A stretch of 64,000 nucleotides of DNA from Butyriboletus loyo (lineage: Eukaryota > Basidiomycota > Agaricomycetes > Boletales > Boletaceae). This document shows, piece after piece, positions 22,849 to 34,237 of the stretch (positions are counted from its first letter, which is position 1; the number at the start of each line of letters is the position of its first letter). The notes under the pieces are model-generated. The model did no database searches, was not told the origin of the DNA, and saw only the letters and a program-made list of their open reading frames with translations. A program made the translations under genes and the position numbers. The DNA is taken from contig JBBPSI010000003.1 of the NCBI GenBank assembly GCA_038093515.1, forward strand, positions 310,001 through 374,000, written 5' to 3'.

Positions 22849-24736
22849 ATGCCGACCAACACCGACAGCAAAAGACACTCCCCCCTCATATCCCTCCCCC
22901 CCCTCGACTGTCTCCAGCAGCACCGCAGAGGCTCGCTCACCGATCCCGCACTCCACGCCTCCGCTCGCCACCCAGATGGTGCCCTCACTCTCCCTCCTCC
23001 ACCTCGTCCCGCTCACACCCCCTTAGGCCCACGCCCCGCACCAAACTACGTCTTTGGCGACACCGGCGCGTCCTCCATATACACAGAGCACTCCATAAAA
23101 CAGATGCGCAAAATACTCCGCTCCCCCTCCTTGGACCGCGACCTCGATCACCCCGCGAATGGAAAGCTCCCTCTGTCCGTCCCCAGATCAAATGGCCTCT
23201 CCAGTGCGTCCTTCTTCTCCTTTCCCCCCCACCACGCCAACCTCTTTCTCCAGAAAACCTCTCCAGCGACCCGATCAACGTCGACAACGACAGATACTCC
23301 CCGCGCACGACTACCCGACACTACGACGACACCGACGACAGCTCTCGTCGACACTCCATTGCAGTAAGTCTCACCCCTCTCTCCCCCCTTTCTTCCCCGA
23401 CCCTTTCCTCCCAGAACTCCTCCGACTCCCAATTGCCCCATGGCACAAAACGCAAAATGTCGTCCGACCGCGATGCGATGCCCAGCGACGATATCGATTC
23501 CCAGCTCGCCGGCCCCGGCGTGCCAAGCCCGATGAACATCGATCCCGACGGTCGCGCGCCAAAACGGCGAGGCTCAGCCGTAGAGACACATAGGATGGCA
23601 CATCTCAGTATATATGATCACCGTCGCCATTCAGTCCACGCCGGCGCGATGATTTCTGGGCCAGGCATCTCAGGTGCTCCCTTGGGCAACAGCCCTCAGT
23701 GGTGGCTCCACGATAGACGCGACTCCTTGCCTGCAATCCTCCCAAATGGCTCCAGTGGCTACTCGGCATTCCCCGGCGACCAGCCACATGGACGATCGCC
23801 AGCACCTTCAACATCTGGTAGCATGGCGACTTTCGCGTGGTCTGCAGCACAACATCCAGATGGCCACCAAGACCCTAATATACAGAATCCCAACCGTCCC
23901 TTCGAGTCCCAACCTTTGCCTCCGACCATGATACCTCCCATGTCCTATCCCCCGGACAGGCGTATGTCCGTCCCCGAAAACATTGCCCCCGCTGTCGGCC
24001 CAACCAGAAACGTACGCTCCCGTTCGCGGCCCCCATCACGTCAGTTACGCGAACCCGTACCATCCACACCTCCCGTCCCCCCGTCTACCGCTCCGGCAGA
24101 CGACTCGTCTGCCCCGCCACCTTCCACTTCGACCGCCAAGTCGGTCAAGGAATCCGGCTCGACCCCTTATTCTCGGTCCCCCGAACTAAGGGTCTCACAC
24201 AAGCTTGCCGAGCGGAAACGCCGGAAGGAAATGAAGGATTTGTTCGATGAGCTGCGAGATCAGCTCCCCGCCGACCGTGGTATGAAAGCGAGCAAATGGG
24301 AGATTCTAAGCAAAGGTCTCTCTCATGTTTCTCTTGCCTTACCGTCACAGCTGACCCCTGCCTTGCAGCCATCGACTTTGTAATCAATCTCAAGCAAAGC
24401 CATCAAGACATGGCACGCGAAATCGACATGCTCAGACACGAGTTGGATAGCTTGCGGCAGGGCATGCCACCATTCGGCCCGGGTGGTCCTCCACATTCAA
24501 TCGTGTTCAGCCAAGGTCCGGTGCCATACCCTCCTCCCCCTGGCGCAATATCGCATCCTTCTCAAACACATTCCCATCAACCACCACAGCCACATCAGCC
24601 GTCGTCACAATCACGACCGTCGTCTTCGGAAAATGCATACTCATCATCCGCGGGGCAGTCGTCTCACCAACCTTCGTCAGCTGCAGTGACGAATGGTAGT
24701 ATACCTACGACTAGGGTGGAGGCCCCTCCGACCTAG
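22849..24736 (+). CDS. bHLH transcription factor, 577 aa
   Basis: Exons 22849-23203, 23254-23363, 23415-24315 and 24369-24736 sum to 578 codons. The first 400 residues are low-complexity, rich in Pro, Ser, His and Asp. A bHLH domain follows at about 408-485: [20 protein letters not shown] (basic region and helix 1), loop with [11 protein letters not shown], then helix 2 [15 protein letters not shown] continuing into leucine-spaced heptads. The H..E..RR pattern predicts binding to CACGTG. The last 80 residues are Pro, Gln and Ser-rich. The third exon junction interrupts the domain at SK/AI. It lies 102 bp downstream of ELG1 on the same strand. I cannot name the orthologue; target genes are unknown. 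Confidence 0.9.
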
Positions 24737-25080
24737 GTCCATGTTTCTGTTTGCGTCTTTGGGGGCTGGGCTTGTGTGATAGTTGACATCTACGCCGGGA
24801 TCACTGCACTTCTCGTTTCTAAACGGACGATTACCTCGGGGATGAGCTCGTCAATGTACATAGTACTACGCCTAGTTTTCTTTTTCTTTTTCTTCTTCGT
24901 CTGTCGCAACCATCATCACTATAGCATCTGTCAGTCATGTATGTGTAATATTACTCGTCCAGTCAAGATTACGTGATCCACTCAGCTTGGTCGACGACAA
25001 CTTCCAACCTGCGTCGCTTGCTTTGTCCAATCACCCGCTTCGCACGTACAGACGCTCCCGGTGAACCCCAAATCTCTGCC
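24737..25080. other. Intergenic spacer
   Basis: A 344-bp gap between the bHLH gene and TFIIF alpha. It contains T-rich and TTC-rich tracts (24,877-24,900) and no open frame of interest. I see no specific regulatory motif. Confidence 0.6.
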
Positions 25081-27278
25081 ATGCCACCAAAGTCTGCAGA
25101 GTCCCTCCTGTTCCACAAGAAGAAACCCATCAAGAAAGACCCCTCGGTTTCTCGTCCCAATGGAACATCCCCTTCCCCCCGTAAATCTGCAACACCACGC
25201 CAGCAACCCACCCCACCAAACGCGGACGACGTCGAGGACAATTCCAGGCTCCCCGACGGCGAGTTCTCCGAGTACAAGCTCATGTCGTCTGCACTCAACG
25301 GATGGAAGTATGACGTGATGAAATTCGACTCCCGGAAAATCATAGACGTCTCGACGTGGGGGGAGCCAATAAAGCTGAACAGGAAGGATCTGAGGAGACA
25401 AGAGTCGAATTCAGCTCAGCAAGTTCCTGTTGGCCCAATGTTGGGGCCGGACAACAAACCAGTGATCGGTTCAGATGGGAGAATTGTCATGGTCGACGCG
25501 GATGGTCGGCCTATCGCGAACACGACGGGAGAAGGTTCATCCAAGGAGAAAGAGACCAAGGGAAAGACGCCCGCGAATGGTAAAAAGAAAATTACGAGGA
25601 AAACACGACAGGTCTTCAAAGTACCAGAGGATGTGCGGCAGCTCCGGAGGGAGGAGAGATACCCGTGGGTGATGGAAGATGCGAGGCAGAGCGAGGTTTG
25701 GGTCGGGCAGCTGGAGGAAGTCTCAAAGGCAGAAACACACGCCCTTTTCATGCCTGCCGCTCAAGAAGTGTTCAAATTCGTGCCTGCTCACCGATGGTAC
25801 AAGTTCCACAAGAAACCAAAGCACCACGTCCCAAACTTGGAGGAGGCCGAGTCATTAGTATGCACTGCTTGCTTCTCCCTTGTTGCAGCTAGTCTGATGT
25901 CCTCCATTCAAGATGGCAAAGATTCAAAAGAACAAGGATCCAGAGCGTTGGCTATTGCATCGTAGGCATGGACAAGGTCCTTCCGCAGCTACGTCAGCGA
26001 TGTTCAAGGCGGATCCCGATGGACACGCCGTCGTCGGCGCAGTGCCACTTGTGCATAACGCTAGTCAAAGTAGAGCACCAGGCGGAAGGGCTTTACGAAC
26101 AGTGAACAGAGGTTCACTGGAAGCAGAACAAGACGAGGATGGAATTGTGCGGCCTAAACGGGAAGACGATGGCGAAGGCCATCTTGACGAGCAGCTGTTC
26201 GAAGAAGAGGTTGCAGATGATGATGAGCACGAGGCCGCAGATATGGACGACGATGAAGCCAAAGAACTCGAGGTCAGTCGGTAGAGGTGTTACTCTCCAT
26301 GGCTCATCACGAACATTAATTCTGCAGGAGCGTCTGAAACGAGAGTACAAGCTAGCCAACAAACGGCGTGAAGGGTATATCGACGAGTCTGAAGAGGACG
26401 AAGACGAGTCGCAGCTGTCAAAGGATGGTAAATCTCTCAAGAAACTCATGCACAAATTAGAGAAGAACGTTGCATATGAAAGCGACGAAGAGCGCAATCC
26501 ATATGCAAGCTCGGTGAGCCCATCGCTACCCGCTACTCTTACTCACACAGGTCTCATCGTCTATTGACAGGACGAAAATGAGGAAGAGGAAGAGCCTCCG
26601 CTCGTCTCGAACGAACCTGCCGTACAGCAGCAACCTCAACAGGTGAAATCTCGGTCAGCTTCTCAGCAGCCAGTCACAAAGCCTCCGACTACAGAAGATT
26701 CGATTGTTGGTTCCCGGGCAGTTTCGCCAGCACCTATATCCAGCTTGGGCGGGCATTCTGTTGTTGCCAAACGAGCTACAAGCCCGAAAGCCCCGAAAGC
26801 CAAATCAGCCAACGTGAGCAGAGGGAGTAGTCCGCTCAGCGGAGCGCCTGGGGGAGGCAGTCGGGCAACCAGCCCTGTTTCGGGTAGTCCGGCAGCTGGT
26901 GGTAAAGGTTTGGCTGGTTCACCGACCAACGCGACATCGAAGCCCGGGAACAAACGCAAAGTTGAAGAACTTTCTGGGGCTGGTGCTACCAGCGGCGCGA
27001 TCAACGGCACCAATCCTCCAAAGCTCAAGAAGCGAAAGCCACTGCCAACCGTTCCTGCGCCCGAAGGAGAATTGGAAGAGAGGATGCTCATCGAGTGGCT
27101 ACAGAATACGCCAAATGCGACGACACGGGACTGCATTCAATACTTTACGCCATATTTGACAAGCGAGGCAAAGAAGGCCAGGTTCACAGCTATGGTGAAG
27201 GAGGTCGCGCAGTTGAAGTCGGGTATTTTGGTTCTCAAAAGTGCACTTCGCGTTGCGTCGCCGGTGCCTGCGACATAG
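25081..27278 (+). CDS. TFG1: TFIIF largest subunit (alpha, RAP74/Tfg1), 676 aa
   Basis: Four exons (25081-25857, 25913-26272, 26328-26513, 26571-27278) give 677 codons. The N-terminal dimerisation half has EYKLMSSALNGWKYDVMKFD, then YPWVMEDARQSEVWVGQLEE, THALFMPAAQEVFKFVPAHR and WYKFHKKPKHHVPNLEEAE. An acidic and charged middle and a Ser/Pro/Ala-rich linker follow. The C-terminus is the RAP74 winged helix: ERMLIEWLQNTPNATTRDCI, YFTPYLTSEAKKARFTAMVK, EVAQLKSGILVLK. It acts in the nucleus with TFIIF beta to recruit RNA polymerase II and aid promoter escape. The chosen ATG follows a GCC context; an upstream in-frame extension has no ATG. Confidence 0.95.
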
Positions 27279-27616
27279 TATGTGAGCTGGGCCATGCTAT
27301 GTTTTTTGTCGACCATTGTATCACGATCGAAATCATCAGCTGGAATGCACTAGAACTGCAGCGACTAAGGTCTGATGCGTTTCGCATTTCGGGGAACTGG
27401 CGGTGAGTGATGATTTGGAGCGTCGATCGAACTTGATTTGGCAGAGCTGGAATTCGTCGTTCATACGGTGATCAGAATTGCTGTCTCGAGAGGCTGACGT
27501 CGTAGAATTCCTCTCTCATCGTATAAGATGCGAGCCCTCGGCGTGCTTCTCCCTTTATCCCTCCTCCCCTAGCACACTTTCTATCCCCCTCCCTCTCGTT
27601 TAGGCTCTCCCTAGCC
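27279..27616. other. Intergenic spacer with CT-rich leader
   Basis: The 338 bp before the chitin deacetylase start end in a strongly pyrimidine-rich stretch (27,545-27,610), a usual fungal core-promoter and leader feature. I see nothing else in it. Confidence 0.6.
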
Positions 27617-29199
27617 ATGCCCGTACGGTTGACCTCTGCCCTCCTCCTCGCGGCTACTGTTGCACACGCATCCATCAACCCTGCTAGTCATTCCCACACG
27701 GACGGCAGACGTTTGCCAAGCAAGTGGTACCACGAAGAAGACCATCCCGTCCACAGCCTCTTTAGGCGTGCAGGTGGCAACGATGGTGTAATTTATGCCG
27801 CCGTAGGAACGCCTGGTATGTTTTTTTTTTTGCGTCGAGTTACTCCTTTTCAGTATTGGGTAGAATGGTCTGCGGGCTTTCCCGCCACCATTGCCTCGAC
27901 CACGGATATGCCTCAGGCATGGGTCAATGCGTTGAACAATGTTGTCACGGCCGGCAAGATACCAGATATCCCCGTGTCCGCGACCATCAATCTCGAGAAC
28001 CCGACTTATCCCACGGGTTTTGATCCCTATAGCGCGACCGTCTGCTCTTCGACGTACAAGTGTTCCGCTCCTGGTGATGTTTGGGATGCCCCCGCCGAGA
28101 CGATTGCGATCAGCTTTGACGATGGTCCGCTGCCGGTTGGTTTTTTTTTTTTTTTTTCCGTTGCATGGTTTGTCGACGGTTGTCTTGTAGTCTTCGGATG
28201 TTTTGTACGACTTCCTCGCAAAGAATAACGAACATGCGACCCACTTCTTTATCGGTCAGAACATCCTCCAATACCCGCAGCAGTTCCAAACCGCGTTCAA
28301 TGTCAATCAGGACGACATTGCCGTTCACACTTGGACACACCCTTTTATGACTGCCAAGTCCAACGAAGAAGTGGTGGCGGAGTTGGGCTGGACCATGTGG
28401 CTCATTCACAACTCTACGGGAGGACGCATCCCCCGATTCTGGCGGCCTCCTTATGGTGACTGTGATATGCGCGTTCGTGCTATTGCAAAAGAAGTCTTTG
28501 GGTTGACTACGGTCATTTGGAACCAGGAGTACGCTGTTTCCGCTTATCGTTGCTTTACCTGAAAAAAAAAAAACTCCCCCCTAGTACTGACGACTGGACA
28601 CTGGATCAAAACCCTCCTGGCACTACGCTGGAAAAGATTGGTACACAGATGCAGACGTGGCTTAGTGGTTGGTGATGTCGGTTTACTTTTCAGTGGGTGT
28701 GGATCGCTAAACGAGGTGAACATGCAAGGTCTCAAAACCCCAGGTCTCGTTATACTGGAGCACGAGTTGTCTAATTTGTCGGTTACAAGCTTCATCGATG
28801 CGTATCCTCTCATGGTTGCAAATGGGTGGAAGCGTGTGTCGCTTGCACAAATGGATGGTCTGGGAACGTACCAGAATGCACTCGATTCTACTTCTCCTGT
28901 CACTCCTGCACAAGTTGGCGACACCAATGTCAAGCATCCCCAGGCGAACACCACCACGAGGTAATTTCTATTTGTCTTTTTTTTTTTTTTTTTGGCGTGT
29001 CTCGGGCTAAGATTGCGGTAGGGCTGTTGTTTCTGCCCACCCTACGGTTTCAAAACCCCACTCGAGTTCGTCTCACGGTCCCTCTGGTTCTCCCCATGCA
29101 AACCAGAAGAGTGGGGCCGAGCACTTCAGTGCTGCGTCGCTCGTACTATCGGGTATTGCTACCCTCATTGCCGCTGTGGCTGGGAGTGTTATTTTGTAG
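27617..29199 (+). CDS. GPI-anchored chitin deacetylase
   Basis: A signal peptide (MPVRLTSALLLAATVAHAS) is followed by a NodB-type polysaccharide deacetylase domain: ETIAISFDDGPLP (motif 1, catalytic Asp), HATHFFIGQNI, DIAVHTWTHPFMT (metal-binding His pair), RIPRFWRPPYGDCDMR (motif 3), GLTTVIWNQE and KTPGLVILEHEL. After VGDTNVKHPQ comes a Ser-rich stretch and a hydrophobic end (AASLVLSGIATLIAAVAGSV), typical of a GPI-attachment signal. The enzyme removes acetyl groups from chitin in the cell wall, giving chitosan. Introns were placed at 27,815, 28,137, 28,530, 28,672 and 28,962. Three hold T runs of 12 to 18 and another an A run. Confidence 0.93.
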
Positions 29200-29641
29200 G
29201 TCGGAACCTGGAAATATTGCGCACGGATACATTACTATTTTGCCTTAGTATCACCCTGGGTATGATGCACTTTACAGTCTTTTTTTCTTTTGCGAAATCA
29301 CAATCAGCCTTGATACTTGGAAGGATTTTAAATCATGTGTGGTCGATGTTCACACTTGAGCATGATCACTTGCAATAATAGCTCTCGTATTTGTTTCTGC
29401 TAACGAGAAATAATGGAGGTACGTCATGGATATCTCCCGAGTCTGTAAGACGTTGCATCCATAAAACATCGTGAATACGTGAACATCACTCGGAACATGT
29501 GCAAGGTGTCGGAATGAAGTGGTCCGTACGAAGCTGTTCGTAGCGGTCGCATTCAAAAGAACATAGATCTGAGCATATCCCCCGACCGGTGTAATCGTGG
29601 CGGTGGTTGCGTTGATAATCGATACGTCCAGCTTTGCCATT
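29200..29641. other. Spacer between convergent genes
   Basis: The 3' regions of the chitin deacetylase (+) and the kinase (-) meet here. It has T-rich stretches near 29,280 and no gene that I can support. Confidence 0.6.
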
Positions 29642-31972
29642 TCATGACGATAGAATATTTGGCCATTTGATCCGGAGTCCTTCGAGCCAGCGCATGTACA
29701 AGAGTTCAGCGATGGGTGACTTGCGTGCTTGGGCAGCTGGGTCATCTACTTTAAGAGGGTGAGCGGTTGACGAGCTACTCGCTTCCGCTGGGGGGGCTGA
29801 GATGTCCTCTTGAACTTCAGTGACGACCAAGCCTCTAGCCGTCATTTCGCTTTTGCGAACAATCCGTTTATGGGGGAATAGTCCACGAGAAGTCTGCACG
29901 TATTGTCGGATGGCGGAATTTCTAAATTACACACAAATGTTAAAATAGGGTTCGCTGCATGCACAAGAAGACGTACTCGTTGATGCCAGAAAGAATGTCA
30001 AGGATGACGTTATAGGAGAGGGTTGGGCTAGCGTCGCATAGGTCAGCAAAACCGCGAGCTATCATGCTCAGTGACTCGATTTCCCGAGCGTCCATGTCAT
30101 CGCGAATGGCCTTTGAGAGACGGTCAGAAGGACGACAGGGAGGGTGACCAGGTTGCGCTTACGTTCTGGAGGACCGGAAGGACTACATCGTCAACCATTG
30201 CTCGCCCAGCCCGTTCGGATTCGCTCGCTCTTCGCTTAAACGACGAACGTTCTTTAACAGGCGAAGTCGATGATGGGGATTGGGGGGGATCATCTCTGCT
30301 ACGTGTAGTCCCGACATACTCTGCAGAGAGCCTTAGGGAACCAATGGTGTCGACCTTCTTTACTGGTCTGATCGTACCTACGCCAGAACCTAAATCGGCT
30401 TCCCGCATGACCGTCCCGGCGCCAGTCATTCTGTGCCTTGCAGCGTATGACGAACGTTGCATAGACCGGACAGAACCTGTGTAAGCAGGGGGCGCGTCTT
30501 GAGGGAGCCCACCTTCCAGCGGTGTGATAAGCCCAGACGAAACTCCTGAATCACTCGGTGAGGCATCCGTCGCGGAAAGTAGAGTGGGGGTGTCTGGTTC
30601 TTCAGGTGGTGATTTAACCATGACAGTTGAGTGTGTTTCCGGGTAACTCATCCTAACGCCACTAGATATCAATTGCTCGCTGCCTTTGACAGCACCTTCC
30701 GTATCAATAGACTGTTCTTCTTCATCATAGACCGAAGGATCTTCCTCGGCTTCCTCGATATCCATGTCAGGAAGTAGGTCCCGGGCAGCACTACTGAATG
30801 TCCCCATCACAGAAGAAGATTTGATGGTGTCAAAGTTCCAGTCACTGCGTATCGTGGCATTAATCTCCCAGTTGGCGGTTCCTTTGATGGTGGGTTGGTA
30901 TGCTTGGAGACCCTTTAGGGGAGAGCTGGCGCGAAATTCCTGGTAGCGATCAATCAGCTCTGCAAGGTATGACGTCCTCTTTGCATTCTTGACGAATCTG
31001 TGCTGGAGAAGCTCGTTGGCTGTAGGGCGCTGGCTATCACGTAAGAATGCTGCCAGACGAAGTCAGGTATGTCGTACCATGCAAGGGTCCTTTGTGAGGC
31101 ATAACGAGACGAATTCTTTGAACGCAGGACTAAAGTTGCCCTCAAGCGTTGGAGGCTTCGCTTTGGGAATGAGGAAGAGCACACGCATGGGATGGTACTC
31201 TGCCAAGGGCGGTTCGCCCATTGCCATCTCAATCGCGGTAATACCGAGACTCCACATGTCTGCCTTGACATCGTATCCAGCTTGACGGATGACTTCCGGC
31301 GCCATCCAAAAGGGGGTGCCAACGAATGTATGTCTCAAAGTACTCGTGAGTTGCGCTGCAACGCCAAAATCTGCGAGTTTGACTTTTCCCGCCGCGGAGA
31401 GTAGGACGTTCGCGGCTTTGATATCTCGGTGAATGGTGCCCTCCGAATGGAGATAATCGAGACCGAAAAGTAGCTCGCGGCAGATGACTGCGATGTGTGC
31501 CTCTGAAAAGACGCCGGCTTTGAGCAAGTCGAGGCACGATCCTCCGGCGAGGTACTCCATGATTATCCACAGCTTGTAAGCCACGACGAAGGAGCCGTAG
31601 TATCGGGTGACATATTCGGAGTCGCATTGGGCTAAGCTGGCTATTTCCTGCTGGATCTCCAGTATATCATCATCCGAGTCCTCCAAGTCTGTTCGGGATA
31701 TGACAGGTCAGAGGAGGAAAGGCGGCCCGGATGGCCAAGAACGCACCGATTTGTTTGATTGCAACTATCTGTTTTGTCTCGTTGTGCATTGCCTTGTAGA
31801 CGGTACCGAAGCTGCCTGTACCGAGTTTGTCGAGCAAGGTGTATTGACTTGCGGGATTAGTGCTGGGAAGAGGGATGGGCTCCCTGGGAGAACCATCCTG
31901 GCTGAGCCTCTGCGGAGGATGGTCGAGGTCAGCATGACTTGATTTCCTGAGACGATTGCTGGGCGGAGACAT
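29642..31972 (-). CDS. Ste20-family (GCK/Sps1-like) protein kinase, about 705 aa
   Basis: Five exons start [15 protein letters not shown]. The kinase domain spans residues about 45-300: [13 protein letters not shown] (Gly loop), VAIKQI (Lys), [29 protein letters not shown] (catalytic loop), ADFGVAAQL (DFG), [17 protein letters not shown] (Ste20 activation segment) and [18 protein letters not shown]. The Ste20/GCK group is set by [11 protein letters not shown] and [12 protein letters not shown] 300-residue disordered middle follows, then a helical C-terminus ([20 protein letters not shown]) resembling the tail of fungal Sps1/Kic1 kinases. Fungal relatives act in polarity and septation signalling. 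An intron inside [15 protein letters not shown] (31,077-31,030) was placed by family match. Confidence 0.93.
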
Positions 31973-32220
31973 GGTGGTCTGAGCCAAAGCTGGGCAGACG
32001 TGTATGGCGTTGACACATGGAACGCACCGAACATGGTACGCTCCTCTCCACGTGTCCGGGGTGAGACAGGCTCCATTTCCCATCCAACAAACGAACTCGA
32101 ACTGGCGACAGGCAATAGGCACAGCATGTCAAATCGTTCAGGGCCTAGGACATACAAACGAGACGCATGTAACGACAGCAACTCTCCAACGGTCAGAAGA
32201 CACAATCTGCTGCTACGATC

Positions 32221-32760
32221 TCATGCCTTGACTGCGTATCTACGCAGAGGGAAATGGATGTCCTTCTTGTGCTGTTTTTCCGTCTTCAACGACGTTTCGC
32301 GCTACAGATCGCGAAAACTGTCTCAACGACGTGGGCAAGATCCGGCTCACTGCATCTCACCTTGGTCAGTCGCCGTCTGATCGCACGAGTCCTCTTCGGC
32401 CGGAGGTCAAGTGGGAGATATTTCTTGTTCTTGTAGTACTCCCGGAGATTTTGACGTGACTTGTGGTTCATCACAGTCAGGACCCGTGCAATCGACTTGC
32501 GCACGACGTTACTGTGAGGGGAGGAAGTCAGGACCCGGATCGAATCCAGAGTAGCGACAAGAGTGTACATCTTTGTGAGTTTCGAAGGAGCTCCCCCGGT
32601 GGTCTTCTGTACTCGGAGGGTAAGCAGCTCGTTCTTGAGCTCGGAAAGCAACTTGGTCAAGTCATTCTTGGACCTGCGAGCACGGTCAGATTGCAACAAG
32701 CGGGTACATGTTTTGTGGTTACTTGGACTGGAGTTCGTAGGCCTTGACTTTGCCGGGCAT
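32221..32760 (-). CDS. RPL35: 60S ribosomal protein L35 (uL29), 124 aa
   Basis: Exons 32760-32723, 32673-32569, 32511-32361 and 32301-32221 sum to 125 codons. The product starts [18 protein letters not shown] and keeps the uL29 core [76 protein letters not shown] and the end PLRRYAVKA. It is a component of the large cytosolic subunit near the exit tunnel. Its promoter must lie within the 142 bp before the HIS6 stop codon or inside the 3' end of HIS6. Confidence 0.97.
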
Positions 32761-32902
32761 TTTGAAAGGTATTGTCTGATCAGCAGGCGATTGTGCTCGT
32801 GGTGAGCATTGCGGTCACGGTCACGCGAGCGATGACTGTACAGTTTATCAGCCACGTTTCTCACGGTCATATTGTCTACTGTGCACAGCTTTGGTGGTTA
32901 AT

Positions 32903-34137
32903 CTACTCCACGTCGACGAGGTCCTGAAATTTTACCAGTGTACCCCCAAAAATGTCGAGCGAACTTGGGCGAGATCAACACATCTGCTTTGAAATCCCAA
33001 AGGAACGACTTTACCTGCCATACGTCAGATCAACCTTTCCACCCGAAAGCGAATCCACACGAGTTAGATCCGACACATCTGTACACGATCAGTTGACCTG
33101 CTAACTTATGCTCGAGGTCACTTTACGTTTTGCTCCTCCAGCATACGTGGTTGGTATCGTCACCCATTCACCGAGTTCTGAGATTTGGATCAGTCCACGA
33201 TATACACATCAAGACGGACGGATCGGATACTCGCTTCTCACAAGTTCTTCGTCGATCCCTTGGCACAGTCCCTCGACATCAGCGGCATGAATGAGAAATT
33301 CACTACACAAGAGTCAGACACGTGTACGTGACCAATGCATCCACTTGCCTACAATGTTCAGCCAACGTGTCGAGTGATTCTAAGGTTGTCGTTCACTAAC
33401 TGGAGCACGATGAATGATCATTTCCGACTCACCCTTGCATACCTCCATATCTGTGATGTCTTGCCACTTGTTCGTCGCTACGAACCATTTCCCCCCCCGA
33501 CGACGACAGCTATCCATCGAGGCCGTGAGCATGTTACACTTCTCGTCCGCACACGACGGGCTGCCAACCTCACGTCCACGACAAGCCTGTCCCTGCCGAC
33601 GGCTTTGGAGATAGCATCAAGTCTCTCTCGGGAGAATTTCGCTCCAGGGAAGAGATATGAAGTGACAATGACCTAAATAAATGGAGATGGAGATCAGATC
33701 GTGGCACTGTGCCCACCTTACTAGCACCCGCATCCAACCATTCTTGTGCATTCGCAGTCGTTATTCCGCCGCCTATCTGCAAAGCACCTGAAACGTACGA
33801 CGGATATGAGTCGTTTATCGGGGGATGTCGGGCGACATACCTGGCCATACCTCCAATGCCTCTCTCGCGGGTTCCTCGTTTCTAGGCCCCAGCTTTATGA
33901 CATGCCCCCCTTGCAAGTCGTACTCTTTATATAAACGTGCAAACTCTCCTGCGGATTTACTGGAGATGATGAAGTGTCATTCGTGCTCGACGGTCGGCGC
34001 ACGGACCTCGCGACGAAATTCGTCCTGAGTGCTCCTGGGTCGTCGGCCGATAAGGTACCACCGACGATCTGTTTCACTTTTCCATCGTGAAGATCAATGC
34101 ATGGCTTGAACCTGCTTCGGCGTTTGCAGCTAGCCAT
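32903..34137 (-). CDS. HIS6: His6 isomerase of histidine biosynthesis
   Basis: The product is 1-(5-phosphoribosyl)-5-[(phosphoribosylamino)methylideneamino]imidazole-4-carboxamide isomerase, the fourth step of histidine synthesis, a TIM barrel in the cytosol. Landmarks: [19 protein letters not shown] at the N-terminus (catalytic Asp), [117 protein letters not shown] and SSLDIFGG. At least eight introns are needed. Two of them appear to use GC donors: AG/GCAAGT at 33,348 and AA/GCGAGT at 33,234; GT alternatives break the family match. It lies 100 bp downstream of the transhydrogenase stop. Confidence 0.95.
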
Positions 34138-34237
34138 CGTCCCTGTCTAGTGGCGTTGTCTCAAGTGAGATAAAGTCCGAATGGATAATTGGCACGTTTC
34201 TCATGTTAAACGCAAACATAATGGTAATACGTGACGA

